A stretch of DNA of 64,000 nt, from NCBI GenBank assembly GCA_050084515.1, contig CM114272.1, forward strand, positions 29,636,001 through 29,700,000, in the 5' to 3' direction. This document shows positions 10,600 through 21,700 of this stretch, in pieces. The DNA is from Blasia pusilla. Its lineage: Eukaryota; Marchantiophyta; Marchantiopsida; Blasiales. A program made the position numbers and the translations under genes. The notes beneath the pieces are model-generated. The model was not told where the DNA came from. It saw only the letters and a list, made by a program, of their open reading frames with translations, and ran no database searches. Position 1 is the first letter of the stretch; each line of letters begins with the position of its first letter.

Positions 10600-12510
10600 G
10601 CTAGCTGAAATACAGGAGCTAAGTCAACTCCTAAAGCCGTCAACTCCGTGGCCGAAAACAATGGGGATCCCAACACTGAAGTTGCTATCCGTAATAATGC
10701 ATTGGATGCTGCATCCGTGTCTACTACATGCGATGTAGATGCCTCAGTCCCCATTGTCGGCTCAATAGGCTGCGTAGGAACCATGGATGGATTCCTAAGC
10801 ACCTTAGACAACAAGAATGACTGGGGAAGCCTAGCCTGCCTCTCAGCCTCACCCCTCTGTGGGTCCAACTCCACAGTAGCACCACGTGGCTCTGACGCTC
10901 GAGTGGCTCCTCTCGTAACTGCAGCCGATGCCTCAACCTGTGCTGCACTTGCCATATAAGAGATCATCACCTCCATAAGAGGTGGAAGCCCCTCCTCCCG
11001 AACCTGATCTATGCTTGATACTAGCCATAGTAGCCAACTTCTGCTCCAATTGCTCAATCCTGGCAGCCATAGCTGACTCTGTCGTAGTGGTAGGGGTAGC
11101 CACCGTAGGCTTTCCAACCACTGGTCCACCTCTACCACCTCTACCACCCCTACCACCTCTACCACCTCGGCCTCTCGGAGCTACTCCACCACGGCCGTGG
11201 CCTGATCTCAACTCTGGATGAAGATCAAAGCAACGCTCTCGAGGATGACCTGGTCTCCCGCAATGATCACACTGAGTTGGGGCCGACTGAGGCCCATCCT
11301 CCAAAGTCCGTCTCCTATCCTCTTGGGGATAAAACTTCCTAACATGATCACCTCCACATCTCCAACATGACTGTTCTTGCTACGGGGTAGCAAATGAAGG
11401 CAATGGTCTCTATGCAAGTGTCCCTCTAGGATCTGACTGAGGTCGTGTGTATCCCCCAGAACTCCCACTACTACTACCACCACCACTACTACGAGACTGT
11501 GAGGTGGGCTGCTGAACACGAGAAGTGGTAGTTATATCCCTACTGAATGCGGATGTCACCACTCTCTCCTTCACCATGTTAAGCTCAATCTTCTCAGATA
11601 GAGCAAACACATGGGTCAATGTGGGTGAATCATCACTCATAAGAGTAGCATCACGTACCCTGCGGTGCAACTCTCTGTCCAAGATCCCATACCAAAATTG
11701 GACTGCCTGAGCCTCAGTCACACCCTGGGTAACTGAAATCAAGCGTCGCATATGAGTGTATGCCTCATGAAGACTCTCACCAATCTTTCGCTCGAATTCA
11801 TGAAGACTCCTCAACTTCTCTGTCTTCACTCCCTGATAGTTCTTCTTTAACCTCTTGAAGAACTCTGCACCCGGGCTAAACGATGGTGGGGCACTAGTAC
11901 CCCCACTGGTACCTCCATGGGTACCTCCACTTTGGCTCGTACTCGTACCACTCAATGTCGGGCTGGCTGGCATAGTAGGAGCACTACTACCATTACCACC
12001 ATGGGTGATAGACACATAGCCTGGAGACCAATATTGTCTCCACGCCTCAATCTTAGCAACATGGTCCTTCCTAAACTCATGGTAATCATCCATGGGTGAT
12101 CCCTCCAAGTGCTGAAACAACCCCTTCCAAGCCAAGAAGGGTGTAAACAAGGTGGCGTTCCGCAACATCTGCATATCACACCACTTATCAAACTCCTGCA
12201 TGAAGTCCTCCAACTCAATGGTGCCCACTGCACCCGAGTATCATTGTGGGCCCTTCATGGCCCCATATATCCCGTCCATGCCCCAAATCAATGGAGCTGC
12301 AATACTCGATAACAACGTAGAAGACTTGGTGTTTGGAACACCCTCGTCCTCCTCTTCATCAATCTTCGGAAGTGGAAAAGGTAGCCGATACCTAAATCCA
12401 CTCCATGTGAAACCACCACTATCCGCACCACGATCCCCAACCAGACCACCAGACAGCTTCGTGATGACCAACGCCGATGCCGCCCCACCACCAAATTATC
12501 ACCACTAAGT
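10600..12510 (-). pseudogene. Gag capsid and CCHC nucleocapsid (A1)
   Basis: The N-terminal motif GAVGTIELEDFMQEFDKWCD and the following FTPFLAWKGLFQHLEGSPMD are conserved in A2, B and C. The segment LRSLHEFERKIGESLHEAYTHMRRLI matches the retrotransposon Gag domain. A zinc knuckle C-x2-C-x4-H-x4-C (CDHCGRPGHPRERC) lies near 11280, in a Gly/Arg-rich tract encoded by a GGTGGTAGAG-type repeat (complement of 11125-11175). The product would form the virus-like particle and bind RNA. Several frame changes break it, and a stop interrupts the start region near 12243. Confidence 0.75.
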
Positions 12511-13465
12511 AACCAAGTGACGTCGATGTCGCTATACTATTCTAGCTCTACTAGCTATGGGTGTAGGCAACCTAACCTATTATCACCACAAGAAGCCTCC
12601 CACGGTCTATTGGGCAACCTAACCTGTCATCACCATAAGAAGCCTCCCACGGTCTACTGGTCATCACTCCAGCCTCACTACCGGTAGCACACAGGAGTAA
12701 CACTACTCTGGAAATCAGCGTCAACCCTAACAATGGGCGCGCAAGCAAGAAGCAACGATGGAGGGGATCCAAACACAGGAAGTCCAACGACAACCCTCCA
12801 CTCGCAAATGGAAATCAAGGTAACACAATCCACAAAACGTGGCGCCCCCTGAATCCACAGAACCCACCACACAATTCTAACGCAATAGCTACTCCGCCGC
12901 GGGTCGATGACATGCTAGTCGGACTCGCAGCACCTGAAAATATCACCTGCATGGAGAGGCTACATCGTACTATGCGCTAGAGGTACATCAACCAAAAACC
13001 TGAAATGCATAAAGCACCTAACAGATCTCCGAACAACACCAAATGAGCTACACCAGTGTGTACACTGGCATAGTTAAGAACTCAGCAGTTAAGCGTCTTC
13101 CAGAGAGAGTAGCCCAAAGATGGGTGACCAGTTATGCAACACTCAAATCATAAATCCTGCAAAAACTGTCTCACGCCCAAGCAAGCATGCTCCTTGCTCC
13201 TTACTCGGCCTCTCACGCCCACTCGCCCCAAGCTACCACGAGTTACCTCGAAGCCTCAAAACGCCGAGACATGCCCCTATCGCCCCGTTCGCCACGCTTC
13301 GCCATGCTTCACTATGGAGAGAGGCCCAACCAGGGCGCCCCCAACAGGATAGGTGTCTCCAACAATGAACGAGTCACCAACCAACCAGCCCCTCCGATCC
13401 GCTGTCCACCATAGACCTTGAGCTAGTCCGCAAAATTTTGATCAGCAATTACTTCACAAATCCTT
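12511..13465 (-). other. 5' leader of A1
   Basis: Non-coding stretch that aligns with the leader of B (about 36300-37090), including the shared words GCGGACTAGCTCAAGGTCT and GTTGGTTGGTGACTCG. A near-duplicate of about 60 bp (CACCATAAGAAGCCTCCCACG and relatives) occurs at 12586-12655. Its start is joined to A2 at about 13465, so the part nearest the 5' LTR and the LTR itself are missing. Confidence 0.6.
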
Positions 13466-13922
13466 GACAAAACATCAAGGGTTGCGCTCCCGAATCAACG
13501 CGCTGCGGGTGGTATAATGTCCTTGTCGGACTAACCAAGCGAAATACTCCAGCTTGGTTATCCAGTAACACTACTCCATGTGTCACCACTACTCGCTCTA
13601 TGGCCGGTCGAGCTGGCATATCTACCAACTTTGCCGCCGCCGTATGCCATGACTCTATGGGGAACGTCCCGAGCATCGGCTCTGAGGGCAAGTCCACCAC
13701 CTCCTCAACTACCTCTGAACAAGAAGCAGTCACCTCTCCACGCTCACACAACGTGGCGGCCAGCCGGAACACCTCAGCTGGTCCAACTCCCAACGTCGCC
13801 AACTCTAAGGCGGAAAATAGTGGAGTCTGACTCACTCTGGTGGCCACCTCCAACACTATGGTCGACGCTGACTCCACTCGAGCCGGCATAGGAGTTGTCA
13901 CTCCAACTCCTCGTAACGTCAA
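13466..13922 (-). pseudogene. Truncated aspartic protease region (A2)
   Basis: Open for 157 residues. The conserved pre-protease segment (AAAKLVDMPARPAIERV) is followed by LLDNQAGVFRLVSP and the active site DSGAQPLM. Directly after it the sequence becomes the A1 leader, adding a short foreign tail before a stop. The active site is present, but the flap and the C-terminal half are missing, so no enzyme can form. It is the homologue of 9736-10588. Confidence 0.7.
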
Positions 13923-14032
13923 CGTAGGTGCCTAAGCATAAACCCCATATTGGCGAGATCCTTACCCGGGTCAGGGTAAGAGGTAGAAGCTGGAGTCACA
14001 CTAGCTGGTCGCAGATCCGTACCTTCCCTAAG

Positions 14033-15500
14033 CTACATCATCGTTATGGCAGCAATCCTCTGCTCCAACTGATCGATGCGTGAGAGAAGTGCCGACTCTG
14101 GTGCTCCTGCTCCATCTCCTCTGGCTGGTGGTGGTGCTCTACCACGACGTCCAAGAATGACTCCCTGACCTCCTCTAGGACGATCGCCCCCAGGCCCTCG
14201 GCCTACCTCTGGACGTGCCTCTCGGCGAAGGTCAAAACACCTATCCCTAGTGTGACCATATCTGTGGCAATAGTACTCACTGGTGTTGTGGTGGGGCATC
14301 CTCTGTGGCTCCTGAGCAATTGGAGGCGCTTGTGGTCCTCTCCCATGCTGTGGGCAGTCCCTATGCCTATGGGCCCCTCCACACGTCCAACAAGACCACA
14401 TCGGTCCCTTCTGGGTAACATATGTAGGTATGGGTCGTTGCCTCATAGGCTCACGGTACCCGCCTTGCTCTTTGGGCACACCGGCCCGCTCCCGTGGTAC
14501 TGGTGTTTGTTGTGGCACCTGTGGGGTCATCGTCGCTTGTGGACCCGTCGACTCTCGAGAAAATCCAGCGGTCACTACTTGCTCCTCACTCATGTTGAGC
14601 TCAATACGCTCAGACAACTCAAAGACCACCTTCAATGTGGGCTTCGCTGTGTGAATGAGCACCGCATCTCGGACTCTCCTCCGTAGTTCTCCGCCCGAAT
14701 CCCGACCAATCTTTGGGTCGATCGCGCCTCGATCACTCCATACGTAGCAATGATCAGCCTCCTCATGCGTGTGAATGCCTCTCTCAGACTCTCACCCGAT
14801 TGTCGCTGAAAATCCTGTAGACTCTTCAGCTTGTCGGTGCGTACGCCCTAGTAGCTCTTCCCCAACTGTCGGAAGAACTCCACTGTGGGGCTGAAGTTGG
14901 ATGGCCCTCTACCACAAGAGGTCTCTGCCACATCACTTGTCTCACTGCTCTCCTCTCCATCTAGTCTTCGGGCTGATGGTGTGGTTATCTCTCCTCTCAC
15001 AATCCCATCATATGCCTCGCGACCACTAGTGGACACATACATCCTCCAAGCATCAATCTCTAATGAATATAGTGATCGAAACTCCATGTAGTCATCCATC
15101 GGAGGACCCTCCAAGTGCTGGAACAACCCCTTCCATGCCATGAAAGGGTTGAACAATGTCGGGGTCCGTATCTCCTAGAATTCGCACCACGTGTCGAACT
15201 CGTGGATAAAATCATCTAAGTCGATAGTGCCCACTGCACCCGAGAAACGACGCACTCCCCGATGGCCCATGTCGTCCATCTCCTGCCAAGTACTACTGTC
15301 TCTGTCTGCCATCTCGTCACCAGACCCAATATCTAGTGATGACGATCCAACCACTGATGGATGTCGAGGTAGCTTCTCACTGGTAACCCCTCGGTATCTC
15401 ACTCCACTCCGTGTCACACCACTACCACTGCTAGCACTACCCCGTTCTTCCAAAACCTGGAAGAATGCCGTGATGACAAACCTTGTCTCACCCGCTCACC
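14033..15500 (-). pseudogene. Gag with CCHC knuckle (A2)
   Basis: Three frames together give the family Gag. The N-terminal part (15453-15175) has RRFSGAVGTIDLDDFIHEFD. The middle (15156-14848) has FNPFMAWKGLFQHLEGPPMD. The C-terminal part (14662-14033) has a knuckle-like CWTCGGAHRHRDC and a second motif YYCHRYGHTRDRCF, followed by a Gly/Arg-rich tract. Stops and frame changes lie near 15170 and 14700-14830. Gag would assemble the particle. The sequence is closer to C in its two-knuckle layout. Confidence 0.7.
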
Positions 15501-16230
15501 CGCTCAAGCACTCAGACTCACCGAGAATCTCCCACACTCCTCACTAGCTCACCTATGCTAACATCAATCCCGTGATGACATACCCGGCCTCACGCACACT
15601 CAACACTCGCGCTCACCATGAGCCTCCCAATTGACTCACCTAACCTAGCGAGACTCTCGGGTCATACATGCGACCCCTACGCGGCAACTGCCGTATATCC
15701 ACCAACATGCTACACATGAAAAGAATCTACACTCGTCACCATCATTGCACCCACCTAGCACCAGCTACTACCCGATACCCAGCACTCTCAATCACACACG
15801 ACAAGTGCGGGAAAAGGGACTCGAATGGGTAACCTGATCACGCCCTCCAACCTGCTGCACCGTCAGCATGCACTCCCCCATGTGACACGGAAACCTCTGC
15901 AACTCAACAATCTCCTTGACCAACACGTCGATCCTCCCGTCAACAGATGCGGACAACCCGTCGGCATCATGCGCACTGCCCCTCCATCGTCAACTCTCGC
16001 AATGCCCTGTCGCGCCCAAAAACATCATGTCGCGCAAATCTCTCCATCCATCCCCACACGCGCCATGTAACCTGACTCACCGTGGTTGGGCTCCACTCCT
16101 ACCACGTATGCCCTGTCCGACCACGTGAACATGATCCCGACCACATCCATACTCTGAACCACGTCTGCCCTGCCTCTACCACGTTGCCCATGCGCAACCA
16201 CGTCCAAAGGGGGTAAAGAGAAATAAATGC

Positions 16231-17700
16231 GGGAGGGAGGGGGGGGGGGGAGGGGGTGTCCACCTATCCGCGCCCGTCGCCGTCCGCCTTGATGTTAGAT
16301 GCCACGAGTGAGTATGATATCTTGTGTGTTTGTAAGTGTATTCGGAAAAGATAATACATGTTGTGAAGCTATGTGTATGCACATGACATCCTAGTTGTGA
16401 ATCTTCATCCCTAATTGTAGAAAAAGTGAACACCCACCTTATGAATTTAATCCAAAATGAAGCCCTTTGACCTAAATGAATTAGCTTCACTCTCTTCATC
16501 ATCTTCTTAATCTCTAATGTATAAATCTCCTTTTAATTCAATTGAAAAAACCCCAAAACCCGTTTCCACTCTCTCCTTTCTAATTTGGGAATGAACGAAA
16601 ATCCTCACTATACCATACTCAAAACACCCTAATCTCCTTACCCATATAATTAAAAGAGGATAGGGTTGCCACCTGTCCTCTAAGGGCTCCTATGATATTA
16701 ACACATGTTGCTTTGAGAGGGGGAGTTGAATTAAAGAGAGATAATAAAGAAAGTTAAGTATCATCCGTGCAAAGCACATACATCGGCTAGTTTTTAAAGA
16801 AGAAAAACCTACTGGAAATCATCTTTTAACGATTGTATTTCTTTTAGTTACATATAGATTCCTAAATGTATATCACTATTTTCAAATTTTTTTGAAGATT
16901 TATTTATGAAGCCACCGATGTATAGACATACATGTCCTTTAATAAATCTATGTTACAAAGACTAGAAGATTATTTACACACAAGAGATCTCAAAGGGAGG
17001 GAATATATATTTCATTTAGGTGAAGCTCACATTCGAGGAAAAACAAGGAAGGTGAAAGGGTTGGGTTAAAATGAATAATGAAGATTAGTATGGAAAAATA
17101 TGTTTGAAGAATTTTTGTTAGTATGTAGCCATTGAAGGGAATCTATTAATTGTGTTGTACACAAATTCAATTTTTTTCTTATTGCCCCTAACGTGTGAAA
17201 TATTTTATTGTTCCCAATTGTCACGTGTTAAACAGATAAGTATTTGCAAATCAAGAGAACACTCTCCCACAATAATAGAGATGAGGTGAAAAAAAAGAAA
17301 AGAAAAAAAAAAAAAATATAAGAAAGGCTTTTTTTTTATTGAGACTTTTAGAAAATCTCAACTACTTATAGAGAGGAATAGGACAGCGCTACTAAAAGGC
17401 CTTCGGTACCAAAGAGCCACTTTATGTGCACAGAAAGGAAAATGGTGAAAGAATTAGGGGAGAGAGAGAAATGGACATATCTCGTGAGTGGAAATGGTTG
17501 GAAGAAGGAAGTTGATCGCATCGCGTGAAAAGCTCGAGACGATCGAGGGACGAATGGACGAATGAACTAAATCGCTCTCTTCGGCGGAAGTCGCGAGGCG
17601 GAAAGCTCGGGATCCGCTGCCTCGTGCGGATGATGAGGAAGGTGATGGTGTTTTTTTTTTTTTTTAATGTTGTTGTTACTTTCACATGAAGGAGAGTAGA
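16231..17700. other. Intergenic DNA between A2 and the DnaJ gene upstream region
   Basis: A purine run with 12 consecutive G (16239-16250) opens the region, then AT-rich DNA with A-runs and no recognised gene. The GC content rises after about 17400 towards the DnaJ gene. Confidence 0.5.
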
Positions 17701-17950
17701 ATAGAGTCGCGGGGCCGACAGGTGACGCACATTCATCGAACTCAACCACAGAAAGTAGCAGCATCAGAAGGAGGAGGAGGAGCAGCAGAAGCAGCACTGG
17801 AAAAATAGGGCTACCTCCTTCCTCGCCCCCGTCATCGCGCGTCTTCTGCATCGCTGCAATCCTGCTCAGATTCCGCTGCCTCAGAACTGCGTCCGCAGAG
17901 ACCAAGCGCCGCGGCAGCAGCAGCAGAGTAGAAGAAAAGAAGAAGAAACG

Positions 17951-18003
17951 AAGAAGAAGAAGAAGAAGAAGAAGAAGAAGAAGAAGAAGAAGAAGAAGAA
18001 GAA
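17951..18003. repeat. GAA trinucleotide microsatellite
   Basis: About 17 tandem GAA/AGA units, about 800 bp upstream of the DnaJ coding start. Translated on the minus strand it gives poly-Ser or poly-Leu, which produces artificially long open frames there. Confidence 0.9.
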
Positions 18004-18532
18004 AAGACGAGCAGAAGAACGTGAAGTAGATAAAGGGGAGCAGAATAAGAATCGAAGAGAAGGGACAGATAGGAACGGAGAAGACGGGAGGATTTTGGTG
18101 CGACGGTCGTGGAGGAGTGGCCTGGGGATTTGCGATTGTGGAGACGATGGCGTTGGTTGTGGAGGCTGTGCTGGGGTGGATTGGGCTCGTAGTGCGAGAG
18201 TGGTGAAGATTGCGAGTAGCCTTCGGTCGGGTCAGGATTGGGGCGGTCTGAAGGATTTGAAGAATTGGTGGCAATCGGATGGCGAAGTGAAAGGGGGAAA
18301 TCCACAGGAACAGGGAAATTTGGCTCAACGCGGGAGAAATCCGAATAGTCTATGTGCGGTGACGGGGATTCCATCTCCTCGTGGGAACGGAGGCGGGATG
18401 CGGAATGATTAGTCAAATACAAAGACTTCGACTCTTCTTGCCTCAGAGTCGTCAGGGTTTTATCGTGAGATTAGTTTCGTTCTCTACTTTCTCTTCTTTC
18501 CAGGATTTCTCGGGCAGTGTCAGAATGATGTG

Positions 18533-18534
<2 letters not shown>

Positions 18535-18564
<30 letters not shown>
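18535..18564. repeat. CT dinucleotide microsatellite in the 5' leader of the DnaJ gene
   Basis: A perfect run of about 15 CT units, followed directly by ATGGCA. Such pyrimidine runs are common in plant 5' leaders close to transcription starts. The first downstream ATG is out of the main frame, so a short upstream open frame is possible. Confidence 0.85.
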
Positions 18565-18566
<2 letters not shown>

Positions 18567-18793
18567 GGCAGAATGCGGTGCTCTCAAGCCGGCGAGAATG
18601 GAAATTAATTTATGATGATCGTCAGTCGAAAATGATCACGACCGTCAGCACTGCTGCAAGAGGAGGATGCCAAACTTCCGGCCGGTTAGGAGGGAGCAGT
18701 CATCCAGACAGAACCACGGTGCACAGTGTGGGCGGTGAAGGTTGGGTAGAGAGCAGTCAATGAGCTCCCACTTCTGAGGCAAGGAGGTGCCTT

Positions 18794-21700
18794 ATGGGCC
18801 AACTAGGAGAAGGTGAGCAAGAAATAGGTGCACAAGATGCGGGAATTGGAATGCACCCTGATTTAGGAGGTGGCTTTTTTGTTCGAGAACCTGCTAAGGA
18901 AAAGGATTCCGGATTGCCAAGTGGACAAGAACCCGAAATTGTTGCGGATTATGGTGTCTCTCCCACAAAGCCCTGGTCGCCTTCCGATGGAACTGCAGAG
19001 AGGGTAGCGGCAGGGGAGACTCCGGAATCGAACAACCCCAAGAAGGGAGGAAACAATTCTGCAGTAGGAGGGGAATCTGCGAAGGGCTCTGCCCCATCTC
19101 CCAAGGAACGAACAGGAGGTAAAGGAGGGGGCAAGGGTTTGAAAGGAGGGTCCGGACCGAGAGAAGGAAGCAGGGGAGGAGGAAAGATTGGCAGCGAGGG
19201 GGGAAGAAACGGGAGAGGCACTCCAACTAATTTAAACTCCGGTGGGAAAGAGGGGCCCGCAAAAAATGTCCCTTCAGGAGCCTCAGCAGGAGGGGACCGG
19301 GCAGCAAATGCTTCCAAGTCCACTGCGGAAGCTAGTGCCTTTACCCGGGAGAGGAAGCCAGGGCCGGCAAGGGAAGGATTCCCTACTACTCACGAAGGTG
19401 TGAGGGAAGGAAGTCCTGAAGGGAGACCCGGAAGCAGGGAAGAAGATGGAGGAGGGGTGGCAATTGGTATTGGGCGTTGGTTTTCACGAGAAACCAAATG
19501 GCCTGATCCGGGTCCTAAGGTTGAGGCAGCAAGAACAGTTTTATTTCAAACGAAAGAAAAGGTGCAAGCTTTTGTACGGTTACGGTGGCCTACAGTCAAG
19601 AGATGGTTGTTAGTTGTCTCAAGGGCACTTCTTGTGCTAAGCCTCGTGGCATTAGAATGTGGGATAAGGGGGGGAAGCTCTTTATTCAGGCTGGGCTCAG
19701 CAGCTCTCTTCGTGTTAATATGGTGCACCGCCCTCAACCTCAGCATAATGGTGGGCTTCGTCAATATTTGCATGGTGGCGGTAATCATACTTGTCCTTCT
19801 CATGATCTCCCACCTTTTGTGCTTCATTAAGTATGTGTTCTTGGTTGCAAGCTAGGTGCTGCACCTCCCTTAATGCTGAGTGGATTAATTGACAAAAAGT
19901 TCGCATCATGGTAATTTCAGGAGAGGAAGGCATTTGCTTACATTTTAGTCCTATAGCTCAGCGTAGAGAGGATATTTGGTCCTGTTGGCGGAGGTCCTAG
20001 TTATGTTGCCTTCTCTCTTATTAGTGAGTGGCATAATTTGTGGTGAACTTGAATCATGATAATTGTAAAGGAGTGCATTGAACACACTATGAAAAGTTGC
20101 CTATCACTTGTCGTAGATGATTGTCTCTGAGGGAAGTAAAGTATGTCCTCTTGGGCTGCGAGGGTAATGAATATATTATGGAGTTAACTTTTGTACACTC
20201 AATTTGGAAGCTTGCATTGAGTGTCTGAGGGTCGTTTGCGAGAAGCGTGTGTACCCAGAGTCTTACGCTGCTCGGCATCTTCGTCCAAGCTTTGCAGGCC
20301 TTATCTTTGGCGGTGGCATTCTTGCTGGGATACACTCCCGCCTTCGCATTTGTTGGCATATTTGGTGCTGTGGTTCTGTGGATATATGGTAGCTTTTGGA
20401 CAACTGCTGCTGTTATGCTCCTTGGTGGTAATCTCCTCTGCCTGCCTGAAGTATTGATAAATAATCCCAAAAAAGTGTTGTTTCATTGGAACCCTAAGAA
20501 AATAGAGGTTACCCTGGTTTCTCTTTCAAGTTGACGTTATTGGTAGTAATTAGATGGTCATTAGCTCCCAAGACCTGTGAGTCAACGCTGCAGGAAAGGG
20601 TCGTTTTCTCTTCATGGTTTTTTGGCAGGGGATGGCTCTAATTGTTGCTCTGGCCTTTCCCTGACAGGGGGTTTCTTCATCTTCGACCATGCCAGGATTG
20701 CAATTTTGATAACCATGCTGTATTCTATGTATTCTGTCAAGGGCCATGGAGGTTGGGTGGGTCTTGCAATGTGTACAATCCTTGCCTTTGTTTCAAGTGA
20801 TGTTGTAGTCTATTTTTTAAGTCAGAATGCAGAAGGGAAGAAAGGGAGTGGGCGTGATGAAAAGACATCAGGTGAACCACATGAACAGGGAAGCTCTAAA
20901 CCTGGTGGTTCACACCATCATTCCAGTAGAGGTAGCCGGCAGGCAGGAGGAACCAGTGGATCAAATGGCTCTACTGGTCAGGGAACCCCCGGAGGTTACA
21001 CTAGTGCACCTTATGCAGAAGCTGTTCCAAATAATGATTATGCCAGGACTTCTGGGGGAGCATCTACCAGTGGACCTACAGAAGGAGATCCAACGTCTGC
21101 AGAGGAAGAAGTTGCGCGGGTTCTTAGCTCTAGGGATCACTATGCAGTTATTGGATTCTCTCGTTACGAAAACTTTGATGTGGCAGTCCTAAAACGAGAA
21201 TATAAGAAAAAGGTGAGTTGTTGACCTGTTTGTTTGTTTGTTCCAGTTTGCCTTTGACAAGAACAGTGCCATTCGTCTCTTCCCATTTGATGAGGCCTTG
21301 TGATGGCTTTGAATTATGGGTTCATTAGGTGTAGTTTCCATCAGTGCTCTTTGTGTATATACGTACTAGGGCATTGTTTGATAATGAGTGACACTTTGCA
21401 GGCTATGCTTGTCCATCCTGACAAAAATAGGGGAAACGAGAAAGCTGAAGAGGCTTTCAAACGCTTGCAAAATGCTTACGAGGTAGAGATCTATACCACT
21501 GATTGGGTAGGATGCACCTTGACTGTTAGTCACTGATTTTAACCATGTAGTCATATTTAGGTAGTTTGAGGTAGAAAGCACATTTGATTCACGAATCTAA
21601 CCCACTTGAGATAAGCATAGTCCAAGATTCACTCTCATTTCAAGTCATTTGGTTTGGAACTTGTGGCAGTTTTCTGAATTTCGCTTGAAGAAAGAGACAA

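Larger units (their letters stand above)
4562..13465 (-). mobile_element. Retrotransposon A1 (Ty3/gypsy-like with DNMT and PHD finger), 5' LTR lost
   Basis: Read on the minus strand, this element has leader, gag, protease, DNA methyltransferase, RT, RNase H, integrase, PHD finger, polypurine tract and 3' terminal repeats. It is closest to B. Several frameshifts and stops break the coding region. The high-coordinate end has no LTR: its leader joins directly to the protease of fragment A2 near 13465. Its 3' terminus lies in the leader of element D. Confidence 0.85.
13466..16260 (-). mobile_element. Fragment A2 of a related retrotransposon (leader, gag, start of protease)
   Basis: A second gag-protease set on the minus strand, diverged from A1, B and C. 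It ends exactly in the protease active-site segment, where the A1 leader begins. No RT, DNMT or 3' end of this copy is present. Its own 5' LTR is not recognised; the leader fades into a G-run near 16231-16256. The junction suggests a deletion that removed the A1 5' LTR and the rest of A2 (and of D). Confidence 0.6.

Noticed and set aside
17567-18422. Two long overlapping minus-strand open frames upstream of the DnaJ gene
   Set aside because: Much of their length comes from the GAA microsatellite read as poly-Ser or poly-Leu. The N-terminal part (MESPSPHIDYSDFSRVEP) could be a first exon of a divergent gene, but no further exons or known domain were found.
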